Assembly (NCBI GenBank): GCA_947471745.1 | Contig: CANJKZ010000922.1 | Span: forward strand, 3,409,001 to 3,473,000 | Direction of reading: 5' to 3' | DNA from: Closterium sp. Naga37s-1 | Taxonomy: Eukaryota > Streptophyta > Zygnematophyceae > Desmidiales > Closteriaceae | DNA: 64,000 nucleotides | Shown here: one piece after another, positions 1 to 10,783 of the stretch | Numbering within the stretch: the first letter of the stretch is position 1 | Layout: every line of letters begins with the position of its first letter | Program-made: the position numbers and the translations under genes | The notes under the pieces: model-generated | Seen by the model: only the letters and a program-made list of their open reading frames with translations | What the model was told of the DNA's origin: nothing | Database searches by the model: none

Positions 1-1638
1 TTTGGCCCCTCGGCCCCCCCTAGGCCCCCCCCGGCCCCTTGTTTGGCCCCGCGGCCCATAGGCCCCTCGGCCCCCCCTCATAGCCCGGCGCCCGGCCCCT
101 CGGCCCCCTAGGCACCTTGGCCCCCCTTGGCCAGTTGGCCCCTTGTTTGGCCCCTCGGCCCCCTAGGCCCCTTGGCCCCCCTAGGCCCCCCCTGGCCCCG
201 TGTTTGGCCCCGCTGCCCCTAGGCCCCTCGGCCCCGCCTCAGAGACCGGCACCTGGCCCCCCCGGCCCCTCGTTTGGCACCTCGCCCCCCCCCAGGCCCT
301 CTGGCCCCTTGTTTGGCCCCGTGGCCCCTAGGCCCCACGGCCCCACCTCAGAGACCGGCACCCGGCCCCCCGGCCCCTTGGTTGGCCCCTCGGCCCCCTA
401 GGCCCCTCGGCCCCCCGGCCCCTTGTTTGGCCCCGCGGCCCCTAGGCCCCTCGGCCCCACCTCAGAGACCGGTACCCGGCCCCCCGGCCCCTTGTTTGGC
501 CCCTCGGCCCCCTAGGCCCCTCGGCCCCCCTAGGCCCCCCCCGGCCCCTTGTTTGGCACCGCGGCCCCTAGGCCCCACCTCAGAGACCGGTACCCGGCCC
601 CCCGGCCCCTTGGTTGGCCCCTCGGCCCCCTAGGCCCCTTGGCCCCCCGGCCCCTCGTTTGGCCCCTCGGCCCCCTAGGCCCCTCAGCCCCCCTAGGCCC
701 CCCCCGGCCCCTTGTTTGGCCCCTCGGCCCCACCTCAGAGAGCGGCACCCGGCCCCCCGGCCCCTTGGTTGGCCCCTCGGCCCCCCTAGGCCCCTCGGCC
801 CCCCGGCCCCTCGGCCCCCCCTAGGCCCCTCGGCCCCCCTAGGCCCCCCGGCCCCTTGTTTGGCCCCGCGGCCCCTAGGCCCCTCCGCCCCACCTCAGAG
901 ACCGGCACCCGGCCCCCCGGCCCCTTGTTTGGCCCCTCGGCCCCCTAGGCCCCTCGGCCCCCCTAGGCCCCCACCGGCCCCTTGTTTGGCCCCACGGCCC
1001 CTAGGCCCCTCGGCCCCACCTCATAGCCCGGCGCCCGGCCCCCCGGCCCCTTGTTTGGCCCCTCGGCCCCGTGTGATTGGCCCCCCGGCCCCTTGTTTGG
1101 CCCCGCGGCCCCTAGGCCCCTCGGCCCCACCTCAGAGACCGGCACCCGGCCCCCCGGCCCCTTGGTTGGCCCCTCGGCCCCCTAGGCCCCTCGGCCCCCC
1201 GAGGCCCCTCGGCCCCCCCTAGGCCCCCCGGCCCCTTGTTTGACACCGCGGCCCCTAGGCCCCTCGGCCCCACCTCAGAGACCGGCACCCGGCCCCCCCA
1301 GCCCCTTGTTTGGCCCCGCGGCCCCTAGGCCCCTCGGCCCCACCTCATAGCTCGGCGCTCGCCCCCCCGGCCCCTTGTTTGGCCCCTCGGCCCCGCCCCT
1401 CGGCCCCGTGTGATTGGCCCCCCCGGCCCCTTGTTTGGCCCCGCGGCCCCTAGGCCCCTCGGTCCCACCTTAGAGCCCGGCGCCCGGCCCCCTGGCCCCT
1501 TGTTTGGCCCCTCGGCCCCCTAGGCCCCTCGGCCCCCCCTAGGCCCCCCCGGCCCCTTGTTTGGCCCCGCGGCCCCTAGGCCCCTCGGCCCCACCTCAGA
1601 GCCCTGCGCCCGGCCCCCTGTTTGGCACCTCGGCCCCT
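1..1638 (+). repeat. C-rich tandem-repeat leader of Copia A1
   Basis: Irregular tandem repeats built from blocks such as GGCCCCTAGGCCCCTCGG, CCCCTTGTTTGG and CACCTCAGAGACCGGCACC fill this stretch right up to the gag ATG. Several frames are open only because the repeat lacks stops; the Pro/Leu/Gly/Ala-rich translations are not credible proteins. The same position, between primer-binding site and gag, is filled by different C-rich repeats in A3, A4, N1 and D. The start of the leader, the primer-binding site and the 5' LTR lie outside the window. Confidence 0.9.
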
Positions 1639-2934
1639 ATGGCGTCGCTTCGAGTTCTTCCGTTCGACCCGGAAGGCAGACCTGTAGCATTTGACACGTG
1701 GCACGACGATCTGCAACTGTTCCTGCTGAGCGATAGTCAGGACAGTGTCTCACTGTTTGACCACGTGTCCGGTGCCGCTCCAGCCCCTCCCGCCACAGCT
1801 GACGTTTCGACTCGTTCCCAGTGGCTGTCTCGTGACGCCACTGCCCGCTTGGCCATTCGCAACCACCTGCCCACAACAGAATGTGCTCACTTTGGCGAGC
1901 ACAGGACAGCACAGGCCTTGTACGACGCTGTCGTTGCTCGCTACTCCTCCCCTGCCACTGCTGCTATTGGCAGGCTGCTACTGCCCTACCTGTTCCCTGA
2001 GCTGTCCGCTTTTGCCACAGTAGCAGACCTGGTTACCCACCTGCGCACTAGCGACGCTCGCTACCGCGCTACCGTCCCTGCTGAGTTCCTTCCCACGAAC
2101 CAGCCCCCCATGTTCATCACCCTCTACTTCATAGTCACTCGCCTCCCTGACTCCCTTCGCTCTGTCAGGGACCACTTCCTCACCCTCGACCCCACTTCCC
2201 TCTCTGTTGACCTCCTCGAGCAGCATCTCCTCGCAGCTGAGACTAGTGCAGTTGCTGTAGGTGCTGCTCGTGGCACCCTGCGCTCACCCTTCTTTGAGGG
2301 GTGCTCCCCCTCCCCCCTTTCCTCCTCCTTCGCCTCTGCTGCTGCTGCAGACGTCTCTGTTCCTGAGGATCTCGGTGCTGCTTTGACTAGTACGAAGCGC
2401 CGCAACAGCAAGGGCAAGGGTGGCCGGGGTAGTGGAGGAGGCAGCGGTGGTGGTGGAGGTGGCGGTGGGCATGGCAGTGGGGGCAGCGGTAGAGGAGGCG
2501 GAGGCGGTGGAGGTGGTGGCGGTGGTGGGACCGGTGGCGGAGGTGGAGGCTCTGGTGGCGGCGGTGGAGGCAGCGGAGGGAGTGGCGGCAGTGGAGGCGG
2601 TGGGACCAGTGGTGGTCGGTCTGGACCTCAGCGTGGAGGCCCTGGTGGTGGTCGGGGCCAGCAGCAGCAGCGTCGGAGCGAGACTCAGACGCCCCAGCAG
2701 CTCCGTGAGTGGTTGGTTCAGCGTGGGGCGGGTGAGGGTAGTGAGACCTGCCCGTATGTCATTCGCACGGGTGCCCGTGCGGGCAGGACATGCGGGAGGT
2801 TTCACACTGCGCGCCGCTGCTTTGCCCGCCTTGATGACGCCTGGCGCACTGAGTTTGGTGATGACGTCGAGCGCCCTCGCTGGGCGGAGTTGCTTAGGTC
2901 GGGAGTTGCTATCTTTGACCTAGACTTTGATTGA
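1639..2934 (+). CDS. Copia A1 Gag
   Basis: Retrotransposon capsid/nucleocapsid protein, 431 aa from the ATG at 1639, chosen because homologous copy A3 starts at the same place (37702). The first ~210 residues are the helical Gag region, including the motif DAVVARYSSPATAA shared with A3. Residues ~265-345 are Gly-rich and probably bind RNA. Residues 371-394 carry Cys-x13-Cys-x3-His-x4-Cys, an enlarged relative of the usual CX2CX4HX4C knuckle. The TGA at 2932 replaces an open codon seen in A3, where Gag runs on into protease. It could be a mutation or a Gag/Pol readthrough stop; one copy cannot decide. Confidence 0.85.
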   Translation: MASLRVLPFDPEGRPVAFDTWHDDLQLFLLSDSQDSVSLFDHVSGAAPAPPATADVSTRSQWLSRDATARLAIRNHLPTTECAHFGEHRTAQALYDAVVARYSSPATAAIGRLLLPYLFPELSAFATVADLVTHLRTSDARYRATVPAEFLPTNQPPMFITLYFIVTRLPDSLRSVRDHFLTLDPTSLSVDLLEQHLLAAETSAVAVGAARGTLRSPFFEGCSPSPLSSSFASAAAADVSVPEDLGAALTSTKRRNSKGKGGRGSGGGSGGGGGGGGHGSGGSGRGGGGGGGGGGGGTGGGGGGSGGGGGGSGGSGGSGGGGTSGGRSGPQRGGPGGGRGQQQQRRSETQTPQQLREWLVQRGAGEGSETCPYVIRTGARAGRTCGRFHTARRCFARLDDAWRTEFGDDVERPRWAELLRSGVAIFDLDFD

Positions 2935-5119
2935 ATTATCTCTGCCATGTATGCTTTGTCTTTTAGTGCTGAGGGTGACTGTTACTGGTGTGTGCCGCCT
3001 GACCCAGGTATAGCCGCTGCTGCTCTTGGTGCTAGTGCGTCTGGTACTCCCCATGGTACTGTGCCTGCTGAGGCCTTGCACACCTTCACGTTGGACTCCG
3101 GCGCCTCGCGCTGTTTCTTTCGTGACAGCACCACTCTCACTCCTCTTCTTGCAATTGTTCCGGTCAGACTGGCTGACCCCTCTGGGGGCCTGGCCGTTGC
3201 CAGTTCCTCCACTGTCCTCCTGTGTACGGTAGTTCCGTTGGGCTCACTGTCAGGTCTTCACCTCCCCTCGTTCTCTACGAACTTGGTGAGTACCGCTGCC
3301 CTTCAGGATGCGATGGTCACTACCACCACTCCTGGGGGTCAGCGTGTGTCGATCTGCACGTGCACACGAACGGGGCGTCACCTGGCTACGTTCACTCGTC
3401 GGCCAGGGTCGAGTCTGTACACGCTGGCTACCGAGCCTCCTCAGGTCGCTGCGTCTGCTCTGGTGTCCGCGTCAGGTCAGGTAGCCGCCTCTTGCTCGTG
3501 TCGCCTCCTGTCGCACCAGACTCTTCTTTGGCACCACCGCCTTGGTCACCCCTCCCTGCCATGCCTTCGTGGCATGCACTCCCGTCTCCTTGTCTCTGGT
3601 CTCCCCAGGTCTCTGCCTCCCCTGCCGCCCTCATCTGCCCCGCCTGTCTTCCTTGCGTCGAGGGGCAGCAGCGCGCTGCTCCTCACTCCTCCTCGTTTCC
3701 CCCGACGACTGCTCCCCTGCAGACTCTCCACATGGACGTGTGGGGCCCAGCCCGCGTCAGTGGACAGGGCCGCGAGCGCTACTTTCTGCTGGTTGTTGAC
3801 GACTACACGCGGTACACCACAGTCTTCCCCTTGCGCAGCAAGGGTGAAGTCTCTGCTGTCTTGATCCCTTGGATCCGCACAGTCCGTCTCCAGCTGCGCG
3901 AGCGGTTCGGCCAGGACCTTCCTGTCCTGCGTCTGCACTCTGACAGAGGTGGTGAGTTTTCCTCCGACCTCTTGCGGGACTTTTGTCGTGGGGAGGGCAT
4001 TCTCGAGTCGTTCACGCTTCCGGACTCCCCTCAGCAAAATAGGATTGCTGAGCGCCGCATTGGCTTAGTCATGGAGGTCGCTCGTACCTCCATGATTTCT
4101 GCGGCCGCTCCCCATTTTCTGTGGCCATTTGCGGTCCGGTACGCTGCGCATCAGCTCAACCTTTGGCCCCGTGTCTCCTTGCCGGAGACCTCGCCCACAC
4201 TGCGTTGGACGGGGAAGGTTGGCGATGCGTCGGTGTTCCGGGTCTGGGGTTCTCGTGCCTTTGTTCGCAATACGTCCGCGGACAAGCTCTCCGCTCGCGC
4301 TATTCCCTGCGTCTTCCTTGGCTTTGTCCCTGATGCGCCTGCCTGGCAGTTTTACCACCCCACCTCGCGCCGTGTCCTCCCTTCTCAGGACGTCACGTTC
4401 GACGAGTCGGTTCCCTTCTACCGGCTCTTCCCCTACCGCTCTGCCCCTTCCCCGCCCCCGCCGCTCTTCCTTGCTCCCAGTCCACCTTCGGTAGACCCCC
4501 TTCCGCCCCAGGGTCCTGCCCCCTCGGGAGTGTCTCAGGTAGACCCTCTCCCTGGTCCTGCGCCTGTTTAGGTAGCTGTCGTCTCAGGTGCTGCTCCAGG
4601 TGCTGCGTTTGTGGGTGCTGTGTCTGGGGGTGCAGAGCCGGGGGGTACGGGGTCTGAGGGTGCTGGGTCTGGGGGTGCTGAGCCTGAGGCTGTTGAGCCT
4701 GGGGGTGCTGATTCGGAGGGTGCGGAGCCTGGGGGTGCTGAGTCGGAGGGTGCGGAGTCTGGGGGTGCTGAGCCTCGGGGTGCTGCTTTGTGTGGAGGTC
4801 CTGCAAAGGCTTCACCGCGACTGTCCTCGCAGCAGCTGCGTGAGTGGCTTGTTCGGCGCCCACACCGTCGGAGTGGACCTCCTGGGGCTGGCAAGCCTGG
4901 AGACGCTGGAGCTGGAGGTGCTACTGTTACTCCTGGAGCTGGAGACACTACGGAGCCTGGAGCAGCTGGCGCCGGAGGCGCTGGAGCTGGTGTAGCTGGA
5001 GTTGGAGGCCCTGGCGCAGGAGGCCCTGGAGATGCAGGAGCTGGAGCTGTTGACCCTGGAGCTGGTGGTGCTGGAGGCACTTTGCGGCCGCGCCCGTACT
5101 TCGTTCCCCTGCTTGGTGT
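2935..5119 (+). pseudogene. Copia A1 protease-integrase-linker, broken
   Basis: Continues Gag in frame after the stop. The aspartic protease motif Asp-Ser-Gly-Ala-Ser is at 3094-3108. The integrase zinc region starts with HHRLGHPS; a one-base deletion near 3640, by comparison with A3, then moves the reading frame. The integrase catalytic triad is visible: Asp in VVDDYTRY (~3798), Asp in HSDRGGEF (~3940) and Glu in GIAERR (~4050). A TAG at 4569-4571 replaces the GAG seen in A3. Beyond it lies a low-complexity linker of Gly-Ala-Glu-Pro and then Gly-Ala repeats, cut at 5119 by B1. No functional polyprotein is possible from this copy. Confidence 0.9.
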
Positions 5120-5938
5120 TGTTATAGTCACAATAGGCTTGAATGTGCCTAAAACAAAAGATAGAGAGCACAGACGGATTTCTGCACAGCGGCTTCAAAC
5201 GTTGATAGCGTTCTGCTCACAGCTGCAAATGACTTGATTCAAATTGGATCTGGAGCTTCGTGACGTCGTCTACAATTAGCAATTTAGATTGCACGATTTG
5301 ATAAAGAATTGATGACACAGCGTCGGTTTGAACGAACGGTACTATGGCAGCCACTATAGTCTTAGAACACAAGATAGGAAGAGTTACGAGTTGGGAATGA
5401 CTCCCAGCTCCTACAAACCCCAAGAGCCGAGGTACAGTGATGTGGAACAGTGCCACACTGTCCCCAACCACGAAGGGTCTCGAAACTACCCTTCACTAGG
5501 GCCTACACCAAGTGAAATGTTACACTACACAAAGTAATGTAACTATCTTCAATATCTTGAGGTGTACCCTTTTGGCGAGCTTCGAAATCACTTGAGGCTT
5601 GACACCAATGCTCGGGCTCTTCATCACAAACTCATCCTTGAGTTCTTGATGGGTCTTCTGCACACACCTGCGACACGCCGAACGTTCGACACAGGACAAA
5701 ATAGAAACCGCGCACGACAAAATAGAAACCGCGCGCGAGACACAAACGACCGCGTAACACGCGTCTAGCGATAACTCGCTATTGACTCGACACACACACT
5801 CGACATCATGACTCAACATTCACACACAATTATAAGCATGAAATATATATTATCCCATGCCCTCATACCATTCCATACACACACACATTCACGCACACGG
5901 GCAACAAGCCGAGTGCAAACCGTAGGGTTGCACCAACA
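5120..5938 (-). repeat. B1 3' LTR
   Basis: 819 bp, TG...CA ends. It should supply the poly(A) signal for B1. An AT-rich stretch at 5838-5852 (AAATATATATTA) is the only TATA-like element noticed; its use is not shown. The polypurine tract abuts it at 5939-5949. Confidence 0.95.
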
Positions 5939-5979
5939 AACTCCCCCTCGGATTGTTGGCCTTAGAATATGTTGCTCTC

Positions 5980-8900
5980 TCAGTTCAGAGCCATCCCAGC
6001 CAGCTTGCAACACTTCCAATGCTGCTGCTCCACCAGCCTCTTGGTCATCATGTCAGCCGGCTGCCCCGTGGTCTTCACGTAGCGCAACTCAACTTCACCC
6101 GCGGTTACCATGCTCCTCGTCCAATGCCACTTCACCCTCATGTGCTTCGTGAGTCCATGCAACACAGGGTTCTTAGCAAGAGCAATGGCACCCTGGCTGT
6201 CACAATACAGTGGGGTAGGTCCTTGCTGCTCCTCCCCCAATTCAGCCAACAAACGCCGCTGCCACACAATCTCCCGTACGGCACGGAAGAGTGCCATGTA
6301 CTCGGACTCCACCGAGCTCAAAGCTTGGTCAACCTGCTTCTTGCTCTCCCAAGCAGTTGGGCCTCCACCAACACAGCATATGAAGCCTCCCACGCTTGTC
6401 ATGTCCTCTGGTTCTGATGCATATGAAGCATCCGAGTAGGCGGTGAGGAACAAACGCCCGGGTTCAACACCATCCGCGCCCTTTTGGCGCCTTTGTGCCG
6501 CCGCCGAGTATTGCAGCCCAACGGTCGGTGTTTGGCCAAGATACTTGGCCACCCTCATTCCAGATGCTACCTGCTCCTCATTAGGGCATTGCACAACCCT
6601 AGCCAGCTGCCCGGTAGCAAACGCGACGTTCGGTCGGGTGTTTACCGCCGCATACATGAGGCTGCCCACCAACGAGTGAAATCGGCGCCTCTCCTCTTCA
6701 CCAACGCTCTCCTCCTCTGGTCCCTTCACACACTTGAACCCAGAGGGAAAGGGTGTAGCCACATGGCCTTCACTCTGCCCAAAGTTGGCAGCCAATGCCT
6801 CCAGGTACTTTCGTTGATGCACCCGCATGCACCGCTTCTCCACATCTCGTTCGATGTGGAGCCCAAGGTAGAAGCTCACGTCACCAAGGGCCTTGCACTT
6901 GAACTTGTCTTGAAGCTTCAGCATCACCTCCTTCACAAGGTCAGAAGAGGGTGAGAAAATGAGGATGTCATCCACATAAACCACCATGAAACTCCTCTGC
7001 TCCCCCTCGCCAAGCATGAACAAGGAGTGATCGGCCGTTGAGGGAGTGAAGCCGATCCCCTCCAACACTTCGCGCAGCTTCATGTACCATTGCCTAGGGG
7101 CCTGCTTCAGCCCATAGAGGGCCTTCTTCAGCTTCCACACTCTGCCACTACCATCATCAAACCCCTCTGGCTGCGCCATAAAAATCTCCTCCTCAAGGAT
7201 GCCGTTAAGGAATGCCGTTACGATGTCCATTTGCTTTACTACCCATCCTTTGATGGCGGCTCCCGCGAATAGGGTTCGCAGCGTCGTCGGCTTCACCACA
7301 GGGGCAAACAGCTCCTTGAAGTCCACCTTCTCCTTCTGCTGGTACCCCTTGGCTACAAGCCTAGACTTGTAGCGCTCGATCTTGCCGTCGGCATCCGACT
7401 TGATTTTGAAGAGCCACTTGGACGTTATCGCCGTACGCCCCTCCGGTAGCTCCACCAATTCAAACGTGTCATTCTCCTCAATGCTCTTCAGCTCACTCTC
7501 CATGGCCTTCTTCCACTCCTCAGCATCACTACTCTCCAAAGCCTCCTTGAGAGTTGCTGGTTCTCCCAGCATCTCCACCGGAGAGAAGAACGCGAAGGCA
7601 CACTCCTCGTAGTCACTCTCCTCGTCGTCTCCGACCATCATTGCCGCTCCGGCCAGGGCTGTCTTGCCCTGCTTTCCCGGCGCATCATAGGTCAGCCTAT
7701 TAGGGGGTTGAACTCTCCTCTTCCCCCTTCCTTCCTCCTCAGCTGCAGGGACTTGAAGGCCTTGGCGTTGCTGCGGTGTGGCTCGAATCCGTGGAGCACT
7801 CGTAGTACGGGAAGGGAGTGACGGTGCACGCTCGCTCACTTGCTGCACCTCCTCCTCTTCTTCCTCTGCATCATTGGCCTCCTCTCCCCCATTCACAAGG
7901 GAGGATTGCCTTGTGGTTGTGCTGCCGCTGCTCAGCTCCAAAGGCAGCTCCACATGCTCCAAACCGGAACTCTTCACCTCCCCAAACCGCACGCCTATCT
8001 TCGCCTCATTCTCCGCCTTCCAATCCTTGTACATGAAGTTCTCCATGAACTTGCAGTCCCTGCTCACCAAGAACTTCTTGGTGAATGGGTCCCAAAGAAG
8101 CCACCCTTTGCTGTTTTGAGCCATGCCCAAGTGCACAGCCCATATCGCCTTGGCACCGAGCTTGTTGTGCCGAAGATGCTTAGGCACGAGCGCCATGCAC
8201 ATGCACCCGAACACCCGAAGCATATCCACCTTTGGCTTCCTTCCTAGCCACTCCACATAGGGCACCCATTTGTCTGCTCCCACATGAGTCAAGGCTCTGT
8301 TCTTGGCCACACACGCGCTCCGCACCGCATCAGGCCAGAAATAGTCGGGTAGCCCGGCTTCAATGAGCAACCCGCGTGCCGCCTCCGTGATTGTGCGGTT
8401 CGCTCGCTCGGCGATGCCGTTCATTGCAGGGGAGTATGGCATGGTGAGGGAGTGCCGAATACCATTCTTCTTCAGCCACAACCCAAACTCCTTGCTCAGG
8501 AACTCTCCCCCTCGATCGGTGCGGATTGACTTGACTAGACGGTCTTGTTGCCGCTCCACCATCGGGAAACAATCCGTCTTCAACGTTTCAGCCACGTCGC
8601 TCTTCTTGGCCAGCACGTACACCCAAGTCATGCGGGTGTAGGCGTCGACAATGGTGAGAAAATACTCAGCTCCAGCAGCTCCAAGCTTCAGGGGGCCCAC
8701 CACGTCCATCACCACCTCATCAAGCGGTGCCTTTGCCGTTGCCTCCGAACTAGGGAACGGAAACCGGGTGAACTTGGCTTGAATGCACGTCGGGCAGCCA
8801 AGCACCTCATCGGGCTCCCCCTTCACACGTATGCCAGCAACCATCTCATTCTTCACTAGCTGCTGCAAGATGGGCAGGGCCACATGCCCCATGCGCCGAT

Positions 8901-10749
8901 GCAAGGTGAGCCAATCACACTCCCCCGTAGCCGAAGTTGGATTGGAGAATGCCGCGCTCGCAATAGCGCCCCACATACTCTCTCCGTAGTCCTCCTCCGC
9001 TGCTGCCTCTGGGTTCTCCTCACCCTTTTGCTGCTCCTTGGTTGCTGCACCACTCTCCTTAGGTTCACTGAACTTGCTGGTCCCTCCAGGTTTGCTCTTC
9101 TTGAGCTCATTCTCCTTAGCGCGACCGTTCGCGCCATCGTCGCTACCGACCGCTCCATCCTTGGTGCTGATGCTTGCTGCCACTTGCCTCTCCTTAGGCA
9201 TAGGGACCACTGGGATCTGCCACATCTCGTTGTAGACATCCCTGTCCTCATGAAGGTCCCAAAGAATTCGATCGCCAAGCCTTGCGGTGTAGGTCTTGGC
9301 TCCCTTCGAGTTCGTGTCCATGCCGGCCTTTGCCAACCGCCGCACGGAAATCAGGTTTGCAGCAAGGCTGGGCACCCAAAGCACGTTCTTGAGGCCCACC
9401 ATCTTCCCATCAGCACCCTTGAACATGGCCTTGCCCATGCCTTTCACCTCTGCTCGCTGCCCCAAAGCCGATGTGACATGCTTCACCGGTGACGGCTCGA
9501 GTTCGGTGAGCAAGTCCGGGCGAGGTGTCATGCTATAGGTAGCGCCACTATCAATCACCCAATAGTCCAGGGGGTGTAGGGTCACCTTCCCCACAGCTGC
9601 TGGCTCCTCAAAGCCTTCATCCTTCTCTGGACCAGCCGGTACTTGCGTCGACACGAAGTAGAATAGACCCGGGTATCGATCGTCGCTCGGGTCCTTGTCG
9701 TTGTCTCCGCTCTTCATGTTTGCAGCTCCGCCACCGCGACCGCCACGGCCTCCATGGCCTCGTCCTCTCCCTCCTCCTGCTCCTCTACCCTCTTGGCCTT
9801 GATCAGGGGTCCAACCATCAGGGAGTTTGTAGCAGTCGCGCCACATGTGTCCGCTCTTGTGGCAATAGTGACACTCGCCGTCGAATCGGCCGCGACCGCG
9901 TCTGTAGCTCTTGTCGTCGCTGCCGTAACCGCCACTCCTGCGGCCTCCGCCGAAGTTGCTGCCACCAAACCTTCCTCCCCCTCGTCCTCTGCCTCTTCCT
10001 CGACCATATCCACGGCCGATGCTCGCTGCCCCAGCGCCATCCGCACTCGCCAACTCACGGCGGCGGAAATCCTCTTGAAGGATAGCTCGCTTCACGTCTT
10101 CAAGCGAGAGGCGGGGCAAGTCGCGATTAAGGTTGATGATGAGCGAGGACCATGACTCTGGGAGTAAGGCCAGCAACTTGGTCTTCTTTTGGAGCTCACT
10201 GTAGTTCAAATCAGCTCCCTCAAGCCGCGTCAACAAGTCGAAGAATTTCTGCACCCCTTCTTCAACCGCTTCGTCTTCTTCAATTCGTAGTGCCGCCATT
10301 TGCCGTTCCAACACCACCGCTACCGCCGCTGTTGCAGGAGCATGTACACCCTTGAGAGCAGCCCATGCCTTTGGTCCTTTCTCTGGTTCACGCTGGAATG
10401 GCTTGATGTGACGGATCTGACTGCTCCCCAACGCTTGCCCAAGTAAGAGATAGCCTTGTGCGCTCTTCCGCACCCACGGGCTCTTCTCCGGGTCGTTCTC
10501 GGGGCGCTTCTCCGTTCCTTCCATCACCTCCAGCAGGTCATAGTGGTCAAAGATGTTCTCCATCTTGAAGGACCATTCAGCAAAGTTGTCACCGTTGAAC
10601 TTGTCAAGCCCAAACACCCTAGGCTCATCCCTAGGTGGGCCAAGACTTGGTTGCATGGGCGCCATGGCTGAATCACGGGGTTGGCCTTGAGCTTGAGCTT
10701 CTCCACTGCCACCAGCACCTCTGCCACCCCTTTCCTCAGGTCCAGACAT
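5980..10749 (-). CDS. Copia B1 gag-pol polyprotein, intact
   Basis: A single 1589-aa reading frame from the ATG at 10749 (MSGPEERGG); upstream in-frame codons belong to the primer-binding site. Order: Gag (~40-240), Arg/Gly-rich stretch, CCHC knuckle CHYCHKSGHMWRDC (~292-305), aspartic protease VIDSGATYSM (~398-407), integrase HHCC (~610-650) and core with Asp in VDAYTRM (~698), Asp in RTDRGGEF (~741) and Glu in GIAERAN (~780), reverse transcriptase (~1110-1330) with YVDD (~1256), and RNase H with AYSDASYAS (~1436), SVESEYMA (~1482), YCDSQG (~1511) and a C-terminal QPADMMTKR motif. All catalytic residues I can check are present. Gag and Pol share one frame, as in many plant Copia elements, so protein ratios must be set some other way. 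Confidence 0.95.
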   Translation of the reverse strand: MSGPEERGGRGAGGSGEAQAQGQPRDSAMAPMQPSLGPPRDEPRVFGLDKFNGDNFAEWSFKMENIFDHYDLLEVMEGTEKRPENDPEKSPWVRKSAQGYLLLGQALGSSQIRHIKPFQREPEKGPKAWAALKGVHAPATAAVAVVLERQMAALRIEEDEAVEEGVQKFFDLLTRLEGADLNYSELQKKTKLLALLPESWSSLIINLNRDLPRLSLEDVKRAILQEDFRRRELASADGAGAASIGRGYGRGRGRGRGGGRFGGSNFGGGRRSGGYGSDDKSYRRGRGRFDGECHYCHKSGHMWRDCYKLPDGWTPDQGQEGRGAGGGRGRGHGGRGGRGGGAANMKSGDNDKDPSDDRYPGLFYFVSTQVPAGPEKDEGFEEPAAVGKVTLHPLDYWVIDSGATYSMTPRPDLLTELEPSPVKHVTSALGQRAEVKGMGKAMFKGADGKMVGLKNVLWVPSLAANLISVRRLAKAGMDTNSKGAKTYTARLGDRILWDLHEDRDVYNEMWQIPVVPMPKERQVAASISTKDGAVGSDDGANGRAKENELKKSKPGGTSKFSEPKESGAATKEQQKGEENPEAAAEEDYGESMWGAIASAAFSNPTSATGECDWLTLHRRMGHVALPILQQLVKNEMVAGIRVKGEPDEVLGCPTCIQAKFTRFPFPSSEATAKAPLDEVVMDVVGPLKLGAAGAEYFLTIVDAYTRMTWVYVLAKKSDVAETLKTDCFPMVERQQDRLVKSIRTDRGGEFLSKEFGLWLKKNGIRHSLTMPYSPAMNGIAERANRTITEAARGLLIEAGLPDYFWPDAVRSACVAKNRALTHVGADKWVPYVEWLGRKPKVDMLRVFGCMCMALVPKHLRHNKLGAKAIWAVHLGMAQNSKGWLLWDPFTKKFLVSRDCKFMENFMYKDWKAENEAKIGVRFGEVKSSGLEHVELPLELSSGSTTTRQSSLVNGGEEANDAEEEEEEVQQVSERAPSLPSRTTSAPRIRATPQQRQGLQVPAAEEEGRGKRRVQPPNRLTYDAPGKQGKTALAGAAMMVGDDEESDYEECAFAFFSPVEMLGEPATLKEALESSDAEEWKKAMESELKSIEENDTFELVELPEGRTAITSKWLFKIKSDADGKIERYKSRLVAKGYQQKEKVDFKELFAPVVKPTTLRTLFAGAAIKGWVVKQMDIVTAFLNGILEEEIFMAQPEGFDDGSGRVWKLKKALYGLKQAPRQWYMKLREVLEGIGFTPSTADHSLFMLGEGEQRSFMVVYVDDILIFSPSSDLVKEVMLKLQDKFKCKALGDVSFYLGLHIERDVEKRCMRVHQRKYLEALAANFGQSEGHVATPFPSGFKCVKGPEEESVGEEERRRFHSLVGSLMYAAVNTRPNVAFATGQLARVVQCPNEEQVASGMRVAKYLGQTPTVGLQYSAAAQRRQKGADGVEPGRLFLTAYSDASYASEPEDMTSVGGFICCVGGGPTAWESKKQVDQALSSVESEYMALFRAVREIVWQRRLLAELGEEQQGPTPLYCDSQGAIALAKNPVLHGLTKHMRVKWHWTRSMVTAGEVELRYVKTTGQPADMMTKRLVEQQHWKCCKLAGMALN

Positions 10750-10783
10750 TGTCGAAACTGCTCCAAGGGGCTCTGATACCACT

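Noticed and set aside
117-1222. Long Pro/Gly/Ala-rich open frames
   Set aside because: They are translations of the stop-free C-rich leader repeat, open in several frames and starting at TTG or similar codons.
4568-5131. Minus-strand Pro/Ala-rich frame opposite the A1 linker
   Set aside because: Shadow of the GGTGCT-type repeat encoding the plus-strand Gly-Ala linker.
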